A DNA stretch of 64,000 nt from assembly GCF_032098525.1 (NCBI RefSeq), contig NZ_CP134890.1, positions 558,001 through 622,000 on the forward strand, given 5' to 3'. The stretch's first letter is position 1; every line of letters begins with the position of its first letter. Source of the stretch: Flavobacterium sp. PMTSA4. GTDB taxonomy: Bacteria > Bacteroidota > Bacteroidia > Flavobacteriales > Flavobacteriaceae. The notes below the pieces were generated by a model. It did not search any database, had not been told where the DNA came from, and saw only the letters and a program-made list of their open reading frames with translations. Position numbers and translations under genes: made by a program. Shown in pieces: positions 33,288 to 41,397 of the stretch.

Positions 33288-34514
33288 ATGCTCAAAGACG
33301 CAATTCTTCGCTATTTCGACAATTACAAAGGATTTTCAAGAGAAATTTGGATACTTACCTTAATCACTTTTATCAACCGTGCCGGAACGATGGTATTGCC
33401 GTTTCTTTCTAAATACCTGAAAGAAGATTTGAATTTTACATACAGTCAAGTAGGTTGGATAATGGTTTGCTTTGGTGTCGGTTCTATGTTGGGTTCATGG
33501 TTAGGCGGAAAACTATCCGATAAAATTGGTTTTTATAAAATCATGGTGTTTAGTTTGTTCACCAGTGGATTGATGTTTTTTGGACTTCAATTGATTACCA
33601 GTTTTGAAGGATTGTGTTTTGCTATGTTTGCCATTATGGTTGTAGCCGATATGTTTCGTCCTGCCATGTTTGTATCACTTGGTGCTTATGCAAAACCCGA
33701 AAACAGAACTCGTGCTTTAACATTAGTAAGATTGGCAATCAATCTTGGTTTTGCTGCAGGACCAGCTTTAGGTGGTTTAATCATTATGACTATTGGTTAC
33801 AAAGGATTGTTTTGGGCTGATGGCGCAACGTGTATTGTTGCTATTCTGATATTTGCATTTACGGTTAAAGAAAAAACAAAATCAAAATACATCGACAAAA
33901 AAGATCCTGACAATGTATTGACGCATTCGGTATTTAAAGACAAACCGTTTTGGGTGTTTTTAGGAACGTGTTTGATAACAGGTATTTTATTCTTTCAATT
34001 ATTCACCACTATTCCACTCTACCATAAAGAGCAATTCAATCTAACCGAATTCCAAACTGGATTGTTGCTAACCCTAAACGGATTGTTGGTCTTCTTACTC
34101 GAAATGCCAATAGTAAGTTATATTGAACGGAATAAAATCAATAAGATAAAAGTAGTAACCATTGGTAGTCTTGCCATGGCAATAAGTCTGTTTTTAATGC
34201 TCATCAACACTTGGGCAGGAATTCTTATCATTATGATGCTCTTTATGACCTTTGCCGAAATGTTTGCTTTTCCGTTCTCTAATTCAATTGCAATGAGTCG
34301 CGCTCCTAAAGGTCACGAAGGTCGTTATATGGCTATTTACACCATGAGTTTTAGTTTGGCACATATCCTTAGTGCTAATACTGGTATGCAAATCATTGAA
34401 CATTTTGGTGGTTATCAAACCAATTGGTTTTTTATGGGAATCCTCGGTTTAATTGGAACTGCTCTTGGCTACTGGACTATAAAACTCGTAGAAGCCGAGA
34501 AGAAAATGCAGTAA
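33288..34514 (+). CDS. MFS transporter
   Basis: A protein of about 408 residues with 12 predicted membrane helices. MFS motif A is seen between helices 2 and 3 as SWLGGKLSDKIGFYK, and an ENRTRALTLVRLAINLGFAAGP segment marks helix 5. It resembles multidrug or sugar efflux members but the substrate is not readable. I chose the ATG at 33288 because a TAccTTTG promoter core overlaps the alternative TTG start. It is divergent from the DUF1684 gene. Confidence 0.88.
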   Translation: MLKDAILRYFDNYKGFSREIWILTLITFINRAGTMVLPFLSKYLKEDLNFTYSQVGWIMVCFGVGSMLGSWLGGKLSDKIGFYKIMVFSLFTSGLMFFGLQLITSFEGLCFAMFAIMVVADMFRPAMFVSLGAYAKPENRTRALTLVRLAINLGFAAGPALGGLIIMTIGYKGLFWADGATCIVAILIFAFTVKEKTKSKYIDKKDPDNVLTHSVFKDKPFWVFLGTCLITGILFFQLFTTIPLYHKEQFNLTEFQTGLLLTLNGLLVFLLEMPIVSYIERNKINKIKVVTIGSLAMAISLFLMLINTWAGILIIMMLFMTFAEMFAFPFSNSIAMSRAPKGHEGRYMAIYTMSFSLAHILSANTGMQIIEHFGGYQTNWFFMGILGLIGTALGYWTIKLVEAEKKMQ

Positions 34515-34589
34515 ATATTACTTCACTTGCTGCTTCTTACTGTCTATAACACAAAACTTCTTTTTCTTCTTTAAAAGGAAAACTTAAAA

Positions 34590-34642
34590 AATAGTTAAAT
34601 AACTATAAAAGTAGTTGTGTAACTAAAAGAATAGTTATAAGT
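34590..34642 (+). promoter_or_regulatory. Candidate BlaI operator region
   Basis: The stretch before blaI-like contains repeated AGTTAAATAACTA, AGTTGTGTAACTA and AGAATAGTTATAAG elements, i.e. several TAGTT/AACTA half-sites facing each other. BlaI-family repressors bind short inverted repeats just upstream of their own gene, so this is a reasonable autoregulatory site; it is inferred from pattern only. Confidence 0.5.
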
Positions 34643-34675
34643 TTGTTTTGGTTTTAAATTAGTAACACAATCGTC

Positions 34676-35035
34676 ATGCAAAAATTAACGAACAAAGAAG
34701 AAGAAATCATGCAAATTTTATGGAAGCTGAAAAAAGCTTTTGTAAAGGAAGTATTGGCAGAAATTGAAGAAGACAAGCCACACTACAACACACTTTCCAC
34801 TATCATCAGAAATTTAGAGGAAAAAGGTTTTGTTTCACACAATGCCTTTGGAAACACTCACCAATACTTCCCGATTGTAAAAATGGAAGAATACAGAAAG
34901 CGTTTTATGAATACCGCTATAGAAACCTATTTTGACAATTCTTATAAAAGTATGGTATCCTTTTTTGCGGAAGAAGAAAAAATTTCTGCTGACGAACTAA
35001 GAGAAATTCTAGCGCTAATTGAACAAAAGAAATAG
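34676..35035 (+). CDS. BlaI/MecI/CopY-family repressor
   Basis: A 119-residue winged-helix repressor. The DNA-binding part is at about 1-75 (LTNKEEEIMQILWKLKKAFVKEVL, then HYNTLSTIIRNLEEKGFVSH), with a C-terminal dimerisation helix. In characterised systems, BlaI dimers hold an operon shut until a BlaR1-type membrane metallopeptidase signals. Its stop lies 1 bp before the M56 gene, the typical pairing. The 160-bp upstream gap contains two neighbouring TAGTTNNNTAACTA-like inverted repeats (around 34594-34640), candidate operators. Confidence 0.92.
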   Translation: MQKLTNKEEEIMQILWKLKKAFVKEVLAEIEEDKPHYNTLSTIIRNLEEKGFVSHNAFGNTHQYFPIVKMEEYRKRFMNTAIETYFDNSYKSMVSFFAEEEKISADELREILALIEQKK

Positions 35036-35036
35036 T

Positions 35037-36869
35037 ATGGAAACACTACTAATCTATATATTCAAATCATGTGGTTTAATGGCAATGTTTTACATCGCCT
35101 ACATGATGTTATTGCGCAAAGAAACCTTTTTTACCACCAACCGTTGGTTTTTATTATCTGGTTTGTTTACGTCTGTACTGTTACCTTTGTTCTTTATTAA
35201 AAAAGTAATCTTAGTCGATGCTCCAAAACCAAGTTTGGAAGAACTAGCAACCTATACTGCCACAAATACTACTAAGCTAAAAGAAATTCCAGCAGCGGTT
35301 GAAACCTTTGATTGGATACAGATTTTATGGATTAGTTATTTTACCATTGCATTACTACTAGTTTTAAAAATTGTTTTTAGTTTCTTTTCATTATACAAAC
35401 TATTATACAAAGAGCAAGTAGTTAAGCAAGAAAACTTTAAGCTAATCAACTTAAATAAAAACATTGCTCCTTTTTCGTTCTTTAATTATGTTGTTTTAAA
35501 CCCTAGTTTGTATACCGAAGCTGAGTTGCAAAGTATTCTTTTACACGAAAAAATTCATAGCCAACAGAAGCATTCAATAGATGTTTTGGTAACAAAATTA
35601 TTCTGTATTGTATTTTGGTTTAATCCAATAGTTTGGTTGTACAAAAAAGCAGTTTTACAAAACCTGGAATACATTGCTGATCAAAAAGCAACTGCACAAC
35701 TAGAAGACAAAAAGTCTTATCAAATCGCATTGTTAAAAGCAGTTACTAATCAAAGCTGCTTATCAATAACCAATAATTTTTATCAATCATTAATCAAAAA
35801 ACGAATCGTTATGTTAAACACAAATCAATCACACAAAAGAAACTCTTGGAAGTATGCCTTAATCATTCCAGCATTAATTGGCTTTGTCTTTCTCTTCCAA
35901 ATTAAAACAATTGCACAGGAAAAAATAGCAAAAATAGTTTGGAACGAAAAATCAATTGCCGACAGCGGAGATGATGTTTCAGTAACAATTACCAAAAAAA
36001 CTACTGATGCCGAACTTAAAAGAAAAGCAAAAAAACTTAAAGAAGAACATGATGTAAAACTGAAGTATTCTAAAGTAAAAAGAAACAACGATGGTGAAAT
36101 TACTGCCATCAAACTAGAATACAAAGACAAAAATGGAAACAAAGGTGTATCGCAAATCAATGGTGATGAACCTATTGCTCCAATTCAATTTTACAAAACC
36201 GATAACAAAATAGGATTTGGAAAACCAAAGGGAATTCATTTTGTTGGCAACGGAAAATCAGTAGCTATCAACGGTGATAAAATAAGAATCATTGCACCTG
36301 AAGCACCAGAATCACCAGAAGTTCCTGAGGCACCAGAAGCACCTGAATGGACCGGAGATTTTGATTTTGATTTCAATTTTTCAGACAACATGGATGATGT
36401 CAAAAAAATAATTATCCAAAACGGTAAAACACCAAAAGTTATTGTAAACGGAAAAGTTGTTACTGATAAAGCAAAAATCAAAAAAATGCTTAAAGGAAAT
36501 GGTAAAAACAAAAACTACAATTTTGTTTTTAGCAGCGACGAAGATGGTCCACATGAAATCATTATCGATAACGAAAAGATAATGGAAATCACTAATGATG
36601 CTATGGAGAAAGCCATGGTTGAAATTAAAAGAGTTAGACCTGAAGTAAGAGAAAAAGTAAGAGCTGAAATGGCTAAAGCAAGAGCTGAAATCTCAAAATC
36701 AAGAGCCGAAATGGACAAAGCGAGAGAAGAAATGAGACAGTACAAACCTGAGTCTGAAAAAGAGCGTGCTGAAATGATTAAAACAAGAGAAGAAATTGAA
36801 AAGGTAAGAGCCGAGCTAGATAGAACAAGAGCCGAACTTGAGAAAGAAAAAGCAAAACTTAAAAAATAA
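35037..36869 (+). CDS. M56 (BlaR1-like) membrane metallopeptidase with long periplasmic sensor tail
   Basis: A protein of about 610 residues. N-terminal membrane helices (about 1-25, 35-55, 90-115) surround a zinc protease site SILLHEKIHSQ (HEXXH at about 169-173), with another helix near 273-290 (YALIIPALIGFVFLFQI). The tail has a domain at about 310-400 with KYSKVKRNNDGEITAIKLEY and KIGFGKP, a Pro/Glu-rich linker (PEAPESPEVPEAPEAPEW), and a C-terminal charged coiled coil (about 535-610). It should sense a periplasmic signal and relieve BlaI repression. The next gene is a secreted paralog of its tail. Start is the ATG 1 bp after blaI. Confidence 0.88.
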   Translation: METLLIYIFKSCGLMAMFYIAYMMLLRKETFFTTNRWFLLSGLFTSVLLPLFFIKKVILVDAPKPSLEELATYTATNTTKLKEIPAAVETFDWIQILWISYFTIALLLVLKIVFSFFSLYKLLYKEQVVKQENFKLINLNKNIAPFSFFNYVVLNPSLYTEAELQSILLHEKIHSQQKHSIDVLVTKLFCIVFWFNPIVWLYKKAVLQNLEYIADQKATAQLEDKKSYQIALLKAVTNQSCLSITNNFYQSLIKKRIVMLNTNQSHKRNSWKYALIIPALIGFVFLFQIKTIAQEKIAKIVWNEKSIADSGDDVSVTITKKTTDAELKRKAKKLKEEHDVKLKYSKVKRNNDGEITAIKLEYKDKNGNKGVSQINGDEPIAPIQFYKTDNKIGFGKPKGIHFVGNGKSVAINGDKIRIIAPEAPESPEVPEAPEAPEWTGDFDFDFNFSDNMDDVKKIIIQNGKTPKVIVNGKVVTDKAKIKKMLKGNGKNKNYNFVFSSDEDGPHEIIIDNEKIMEITNDAMEKAMVEIKRVRPEVREKVRAEMAKARAEISKSRAEMDKAREEMRQYKPESEKERAEMIKTREEIEKVRAELDRTRAELEKEKAKLKK

Positions 36870-36908
36870 CTTTAATAAAACTTAAATTAATTTTAAAATT
36901 GAATTATC

Positions 36909-37709
36909 ATGAAAATCAAGTTAATTTTAATGACCACATTTTACCTGCTTTCATTTTTTGGATATGCACAAACAAGTGAAAAACCATTCAAATGGGAAAA
37001 CGCCATGGATAATATTGTAATGACATGGAATAAAAGCACTCCCGAACAAGAAATGAAAGACGATATCAAAGCATTGGCTGAACATGGAGTTACCGTAAAA
37101 TATGCCAATGTAAAACGAAATGACAAAAATGAAATTATCGCTATCGATGTTTCTTTTGAAGCAACAACGGGCGAAAAAGGTTCATTGAGTTACAATAACA
37201 AAAAACCAATTGCAACCATTAAAATTTATAAAAATGGAGATGAAGTTGGTTTTGGTGAACCTTTAAACTCAGGCAACCCGTTTATAACCAATTGGATGCC
37301 AAACGAAGATTTCATGAAAGAATTTGACTTTCATTTTGAAGGCGATAGCTTATCTCCAGAAAAATTTATGTTCAAAATGCCAAAAGGTGATTTCTTTTCA
37401 AAAGGAAAATCTAAAATCATCATTAAAAAAGATGGGAAGAAACCATTAGTGATAGAAAATGGCGAAGTAATTGAAGGTGGTGATGATTACACCAAAGAAG
37501 AAATAGAAGAAATAAAGCAAAACAATAATTTCGAAATGGATAGTGAAGACGGCTTTCACTCATTCCATTTTAACGATGATGAATTCTCTTCAAGCAAAAA
37601 GAATTTAGAAGAATCCAAAAAAGAATTAGAAAAAGCTAAAAAAGAACTCGATGAAGCCAAAAAAGAGTTAGAAAAAACAAAGTCTAGCTTAAAAGTAAAA
37701 AAAGCTTAA
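36909..37709 (+). CDS. Secreted paralog of the M56 sensor tail
   Basis: A 266-residue protein with a signal peptide (about 1-21). Residues 30-120 align with the M56 tail domain (KYANVKRNDKNEIIAIDVSF for KYSKVKRNNDGEITAIKLEY, and EVGFGEP for KIGFGKP). It continues with a KSKIIIKKDGKKPLVIENG segment and ends in a charged coiled coil (KKELEKAKKELDEAKKEL). It lacks membrane helices and the protease. It is the third gene of the BlaI/M56 operon and ends at a terminator. It may bind the sensor, compete for its ligand, or form a coiled-coil complex with it; this is inference. Confidence 0.82.
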   Translation: MKIKLILMTTFYLLSFFGYAQTSEKPFKWENAMDNIVMTWNKSTPEQEMKDDIKALAEHGVTVKYANVKRNDKNEIIAIDVSFEATTGEKGSLSYNNKKPIATIKIYKNGDEVGFGEPLNSGNPFITNWMPNEDFMKEFDFHFEGDSLSPEKFMFKMPKGDFFSKGKSKIIIKKDGKKPLVIENGEVIEGGDDYTKEEIEEIKQNNNFEMDSEDGFHSFHFNDDEFSSSKKNLEESKKELEKAKKELDEAKKELEKTKSSLKVKKA

Positions 37710-37715
37710 ATTTGA

Positions 37716-37743
37716 AACCGCAAGAAATTGCGGTTTTTTTTAA
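37716..37743 (+). terminator. Terminator of the BlaI/M56 operon
   Basis: CCGCAA-GAAA-TTGCGG with AAA and TTTTTTTT flanks, 7 bp after the stop of the secreted paralog. Confidence 0.88.
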
Positions 37744-37754
37744 TATAACTACTT

Positions 37755-37898
37755 ATGTATAAAATATTAGCCAAACTCAATAAAGCTTTATTACCAAGTT
37801 TTACCAAGCAAAGGTTAGATTTATCAAAGGCTAAAAAATGGCAATTGGCCATTATAGCTTGGCGTTTTTACGTTACCAAAAAAGCATTGAGAAATTAA
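37755..37898 (+). CDS. 47-residue basic protein of unknown function
   Basis: A small gene encoding MYKILAKLNKALLPSFTKQ and continuing RLDLSKAKKWQLAIIAWRFY, then VTKKALRN. It is very basic, amphipathic, with no signal peptide. Small proteins of this pattern (LLPS-T-K, D-KAKKWQLAIIA-R-YVT) occur beside housekeeping genes in Flavobacteria and are sometimes labelled SsrA-binding protein without good reason. It lies after a terminator and before tRNA-Arg, so it has its own expression. No known domain can be named. Confidence 0.65.
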   Translation: MYKILAKLNKALLPSFTKQRLDLSKAKKWQLAIIAWRFYVTKKALRN

Positions 37899-37925
37899 AA
37901 ATCCTAATTTTTATTTATAAATCCA

Positions 37926-37956
37926 TTTGCAACTTAGACAATATTGTCTATATTTG
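37926..37956 (+). promoter_or_regulatory. Consensus promoter of tRNA-Arg
   Basis: TTTG at 37926-37929, 19 bp, TATATTTG at 37949-37956: a full match to the Bacteroidota TTTG-N19-TAnnTTTG promoter. The predicted start is about 37961-37963, 7-9 nt before the tRNA. Confidence 0.85.
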
Positions 37957-37969
37957 CACCCACAAAAAA

Positions 37970-38043
37970 GGCCTCGTGGCGCAACTGAATAGCGCATCTG
38001 ATTACGGCTCAGAAGGTTACAGGTTTGAATCCTGTCGAGGTCA
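37970..38043 (+). tRNA. tRNA-Arg (anticodon ACG)
   Basis: Complete cloverleaf: acceptor stem GGCCTCG with CGAGGTC (one G-U pair), D arm GCGC/GCGC, anticodon stem TCTGA/TCAGA with loop TTACGGC (ACG at 38004-38006), and T arm ACAGG-TTTGAAT-CCTGT. A-34 would be edited to inosine and read CGU/CGC/CGA. CCA is not encoded. It is a single tRNA with its own promoter and terminator. Confidence 0.96.
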
Positions 38044-38048
38044 CAACT

Positions 38049-38093
38049 TAATCCCTAATCCCTTATAAACAAAGGTTTGGGGATTTTTTATTT
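38049..38093 (+). terminator. Terminator after tRNA-Arg
   Basis: AATCCCTAA pairs with TTTGGGGATT (one G-T pair), extended by CC/GG, followed by TTTTTT. Confidence 0.75.
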
Positions 38094-38136
38094 TCAATTT
38101 GTGCCTTTTTTGCGCCCATTTATATTTTAATTAAAA

Positions 38137-38172
38137 AGAAAAAGTGGCCTTGTATCCAAAACCACTTTTCAT
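38137..38172 (-). terminator. Terminator of katG
   Basis: AAAAGTGG / CCACTTTT stem; on the minus strand it is followed by a T-rich run (TTTCTTTTTAA). Confidence 0.75.
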
Positions 38173-38191
38173 TCACTTAACTTAAAAATTA

Positions 38192-40378
38192 TTACTTCAA
38201 ATCGTAACGGTCAGCATTCATTACTTTTACCCAAGCATTCACAAAGTCTTTCACAAATTTTTCTTTGTTATCATCTTGTGCATACACTTCTGCATAAGCA
38301 CGTAAAATGGAATTAGATCCAAACACCAAGTCTACTCTTGTGGCAGTCCATTTGGTTTCACCTGTTTTACGATTAACAATGTTGTATAAATTATCTCCTG
38401 CTGGTTTCCAACTATAATTCATATCGGTTAAATTTACAAAGAAATCATTAGAAAGAACACCAACATTGTCTGTGAAAACACCATTCTTAGAACCACCATA
38501 ATTCGTTCCCAAAACACGCATTCCACCAAGCAATACAGTCATTTCTGGAGCTGTTAAACCTAACAATTGCGCTTTGTCCAACATTAGTTCTTCTGGTTCA
38601 ACAGCGTATTTCTTTTTTGTCCAGTTTCTGAAAGCGTCATTTGTTGGTTCTAAATCTGCAAATGATTCAACGTCTGTCATTTCTTGTGTTGCATCGCCAC
38701 GACCTGCTGAAAAAGGAACTTTTACTGCAAAACCAGCGTCTTTTGCAGCTTGTTCAACAGCTGTACTTCCTCCCAATACAATTAAATCAGCAATACTAAC
38801 ATTACCACTAAATCCTGATTGGATTTCAGTAAGTTTATTCAAAACTTTTTGCAGTCTTTCAGGTTCATTTCCTGGCCAGTCTTTCTGTGGTGCTAAGCGA
38901 ATTCTCGCTCCGTTTGCTCCACCTCTAAAGTCAGAACCTCTAAAAGTTCTGGCGCTATCCCATGCCGTTGCTATTAACTCTGCACGAGACAAGCCGCTGT
39001 TTAGTAATTTTCCTTTTAACGTTTCAATATCAGATTCTGAAAGGTTTCTGTTTCCTTGTGGAATTGGATCTTGCCAAATCAAATCTTCTTGAGGTACATC
39101 AGCTCCTAAGTATCTGTTTTTTGGTCCTAAGTCACGGTGTGTTAACTTAAACCATGCTCTTGCGAAAACGTCGCTAAAGTATTCAAAATCATTATAAAAA
39201 CGTTCTGAAATCTCTCTGTAAATCGGATCCATTTTCATGGCCATGTCAGCATCGGTCATGATAGGATTTTGTCTTTCACTAGGATTGTTTGCATTGATTG
39301 GTTTCTTTTCTTCCGGTAGGTTTATAGGTTCCCATTGATTTGCTCCTGCTGGACTTTTCTTTAATTCCCAATCATAATTTAATAGTAAATCAAAATACCC
39401 ATTATCCCATTGCGTTGGATTGGTTGTCCATGCTCCTTCTAATCCGCTGGTAACTACTTTACCTTTTCCTTGGGTGTTGTTCCATCCTAAACCTTGTTCA
39501 TCTATTGGTGCAGCTTCTGGTTCTCTTCCAAGCTTCGATGCATCACCGTTTCCATGTGCTTTACCCACTGTGTGTCCACCAGCCGTAAGCGCTACCGTTT
39601 CTTCATCATTCATTGCCATACGCTTAAATGTAGTTCTAACATCTATTGCCGTTTTCAATGGGTCAGATTTACCGTCTACTCCTTCTGGATTCACATAGAT
39701 TAAACCCATTTGCACCGCTGCCAATGGGTTATCCAAAGACTCACGATTTTCATCACTTTGATAACGGTTTCTTGTGGCTGCCAACCATTCTTTCTCAGCG
39801 CCCCAATAAACATCCTTCTCAGGATGCCAAATATCTTTTCTTCCTCCAGCAAAACCAAACGTTTTAAAGCCCATAGATTCATAGGCCATGTTTCCGGCTA
39901 AAATCATCAAATCAGCCCAAGAGATTTTATTCCCATATTTCTTTTTTATTGGCCATAATAGTCTGCGTGCTTTATCCAGGTTTCCATTATCTGGCCAAGA
40001 GTTTAATGGTGCAAAACGAAGATTTCCCGTTCCTGCTCCACCGCGTCCATCGGCTAGCCTGTAGGTTCCTGCTGAGTGCCACGCCATTCTAATCATTAGC
40101 CCACCGTAGTGTCCCCAGTCTGCAGGCCACCATTCCTGACTCTCGGTCATTAACGCTTTCAAATCCTTTTTAACAGCTTCTAAATCTAGTTTTTTAAATT
40201 CCGATGCATAATCAAAATCCTCTCCCATTGGGTTTGTTTTTGAGTCGTGTTGACTCAATATATCTAGATTTAATGACTTCGGCCACCAGTCCTGATTAGT
40301 AGTTCCTTCGCTAATCACATCTTCTTTTTGATGAAATGGGCATTTTCCTGCGCCATTAGAGTTGTTGTAGTCTTGCAT
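38192..40378 (-). CDS. katG: Catalase-peroxidase
   Basis: A 728-residue haem enzyme that destroys hydrogen peroxide. The N-terminal catalytic half has RMAWHSAGTYRLADGRGG with distal Arg, Trp and His (the Trp of the Met-Tyr-Trp adduct), MGLIYVNPEGVDG with the adduct Tyr, and VALTAGGHTVGKAHG with the proximal His. The C-terminal duplicated half has the degenerate peroxidase domain (AWDSARTFRGSDFRGGANGARI). Length and motifs are normal and no signal peptide is seen. It stands alone with its own terminator; a 42-bp repeat array lies upstream. Confidence 0.97.
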   Translation of the reverse strand: MQDYNNSNGAGKCPFHQKEDVISEGTTNQDWWPKSLNLDILSQHDSKTNPMGEDFDYASEFKKLDLEAVKKDLKALMTESQEWWPADWGHYGGLMIRMAWHSAGTYRLADGRGGAGTGNLRFAPLNSWPDNGNLDKARRLLWPIKKKYGNKISWADLMILAGNMAYESMGFKTFGFAGGRKDIWHPEKDVYWGAEKEWLAATRNRYQSDENRESLDNPLAAVQMGLIYVNPEGVDGKSDPLKTAIDVRTTFKRMAMNDEETVALTAGGHTVGKAHGNGDASKLGREPEAAPIDEQGLGWNNTQGKGKVVTSGLEGAWTTNPTQWDNGYFDLLLNYDWELKKSPAGANQWEPINLPEEKKPINANNPSERQNPIMTDADMAMKMDPIYREISERFYNDFEYFSDVFARAWFKLTHRDLGPKNRYLGADVPQEDLIWQDPIPQGNRNLSESDIETLKGKLLNSGLSRAELIATAWDSARTFRGSDFRGGANGARIRLAPQKDWPGNEPERLQKVLNKLTEIQSGFSGNVSIADLIVLGGSTAVEQAAKDAGFAVKVPFSAGRGDATQEMTDVESFADLEPTNDAFRNWTKKKYAVEPEELMLDKAQLLGLTAPEMTVLLGGMRVLGTNYGGSKNGVFTDNVGVLSNDFFVNLTDMNYSWKPAGDNLYNIVNRKTGETKWTATRVDLVFGSNSILRAYAEVYAQDDNKEKFVKDFVNAWVKVMNADRYDLK

Positions 40379-40620
40379 AGTTTGAATTAATTATTAGTTA
40401 AACTTATTATTGCTAAGTTACCAATATTTTATTTATAAAAATCTATTTTTTAATAGATAAAAACTATGTTTGACTAGATAAAACAAATTTTAGTCATATA
40501 AATCAACTGAAAATGCTTCAATTCTACCTTAGAATTACTTTTTACAGCTAATGTTTAATTTACCCGTTTTTTAAGAACCCTTATAAATATGGATATTGAG
40601 AGCAATTAAGGAACCTTTTT
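40379..40620. other. Upstream region of katG, no gene
   Basis: AT-rich intergenic stretch containing the presumed katG promoter on the minus strand. Nothing else can be supported; no full OxyR-like or PerR-like palindrome stands out. Confidence 0.5.
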
Positions 40621-40797
40621 CGTAGTAAATGCTCGCCGGCAACGCGAATCAGGTTCCTGATTTGTAGTAAATGTTCGTCGGCAATGCGAATCAGGTTCCT
40701 GATTCGTAGTAAATGTTCGTCGGCAACGCGAATCAGGTTTCCATTTCGCAGTAAATGTTCGTTGGCAATGCGAATCAGGTTTCTGATTCGTAGTAAA
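40621..40797. repeat. Tandem 42-bp repeats with internal palindrome (four units plus a part)
   Basis: Units begin at 40621, 40663, 40705 and 40747, exactly 42 bp apart, with a partial fifth (CGTAGTAAAT). Each contains AGTAAATG, a CGNCGGCAANGCG segment, and GAATCAGG followed by CCTGATTC in the clearer units, a perfect inverted repeat. Units alternate AACGCG and AATGCG. A reading frame is open through the array but has no start codon. Confidence 0.95.
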
Positions 40798-40827
40798 TAA
40801 TTTTTCTCTTTACATAATGTAATGCCA

Positions 40828-41355
40828 TTATTTGTTCAAATAGCGTTCGGATATGACTGTTCGAATGGAAATGAAACCAATAGCATCCATAGGTATCGCT
40901 TCTCTTTTATGCCAAACTAAATCTTTGATTTCTGATTTGGCTTTGATAGAAAGTTTATTGGTAGCTAAAGTACATTCATAAAAAATGTCCATCGTTCGAT
41001 AAGGTACTCCTTTATATAAGTACTCATTGGGCGACGTGGTGATGTATTTTAAATCATCTGGAGTAATATCTAAATCCAATTCTTCTTTGATTTCTCTGCA
41101 AGCAGCCGCTTCGGCATTTTCTTTTGGGTCAATAAATCCACCCGGAAGGTCAAGTTTTCCTTTATCGGGATTCTCGTTGCGAACGGTAAACAACACTTTA
41201 TCTTCAAACGTAAAAACCACCGCCACCGCAGCCGCAATGTTATGATAGTACTCAAAGCCGCAGTCGTGGCATTGAAACTTGATAACATTTTTAAAAGTAA
41301 AATTAGTTGATTTACAACTTGGACAAAAACGGAAAAAAGAAGTTTCGAAATCCAT
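40828..41355 (-). CDS. Nudix hydrolase with N-terminal zinc ribbon
   Basis: A 175-residue hydrolase of nucleoside diphosphate-linked substrates. The zinc ribbon has CPSCKS and CHDCGFEYYHN (about 12-41). The Nudix box is GGFIDPKENAEAAACREIKEEL (about residues 72-93), complete with the REUxEE signature. The ribbon plus Nudix layout recalls NADH pyrophosphatases of the NudC type, but the protein is much shorter. It is a single gene divergent from the pentapeptide protein gene. Confidence 0.9.
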   Translation of the reverse strand: MDFETSFFRFCPSCKSTNFTFKNVIKFQCHDCGFEYYHNIAAAVAVVFTFEDKVLFTVRNENPDKGKLDLPGGFIDPKENAEAAACREIKEELDLDITPDDLKYITTSPNEYLYKGVPYRTMDIFYECTLATNKLSIKAKSEIKDLVWHKREAIPMDAIGFISIRTVISERYLNK

Positions 41356-41374
41356 ATAGGTAACGTTAGGGTGT

Positions 41375-41382
41375 TATATTTG
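41375..41382 (+). promoter_or_regulatory. Putative -7 element of the pentapeptide gene
   Basis: TATATTTG (TAnnTTTG), 16 bp before the ATG at 41398, giving a very short leader. It supports 41398 as the start, since the longer frame starts within this element. Confidence 0.55.
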
Positions 41383-41397
41383 TACAAATTTACAATT

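Noticed and set aside
36236..36745. Leftward frames opposite the M56 gene
   Set aside because: Low-complexity reverse images of the Pro/Glu and coiled-coil coding repeats.
37838..38068. Rightward 76-codon frame
   Set aside because: Runs through the promoter and the tRNA-Arg gene, and overlaps the better-supported 47-residue gene.
38574..39903. Several rightward frames opposite katG
   Set aside because: Antisense to the strongly conserved katG frame; long antisense frames follow from its codon use.
40621..40797. CRISPR array
   Set aside because: The whole 42-bp unit repeats; there are no unique spacers between repeats and no cas genes.
40621..40797. Repeat-encoded 14-residue repeat protein
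   Set aside because: The frame is open only because 42 is a multiple of three; it has an upstream stop and no start codon.
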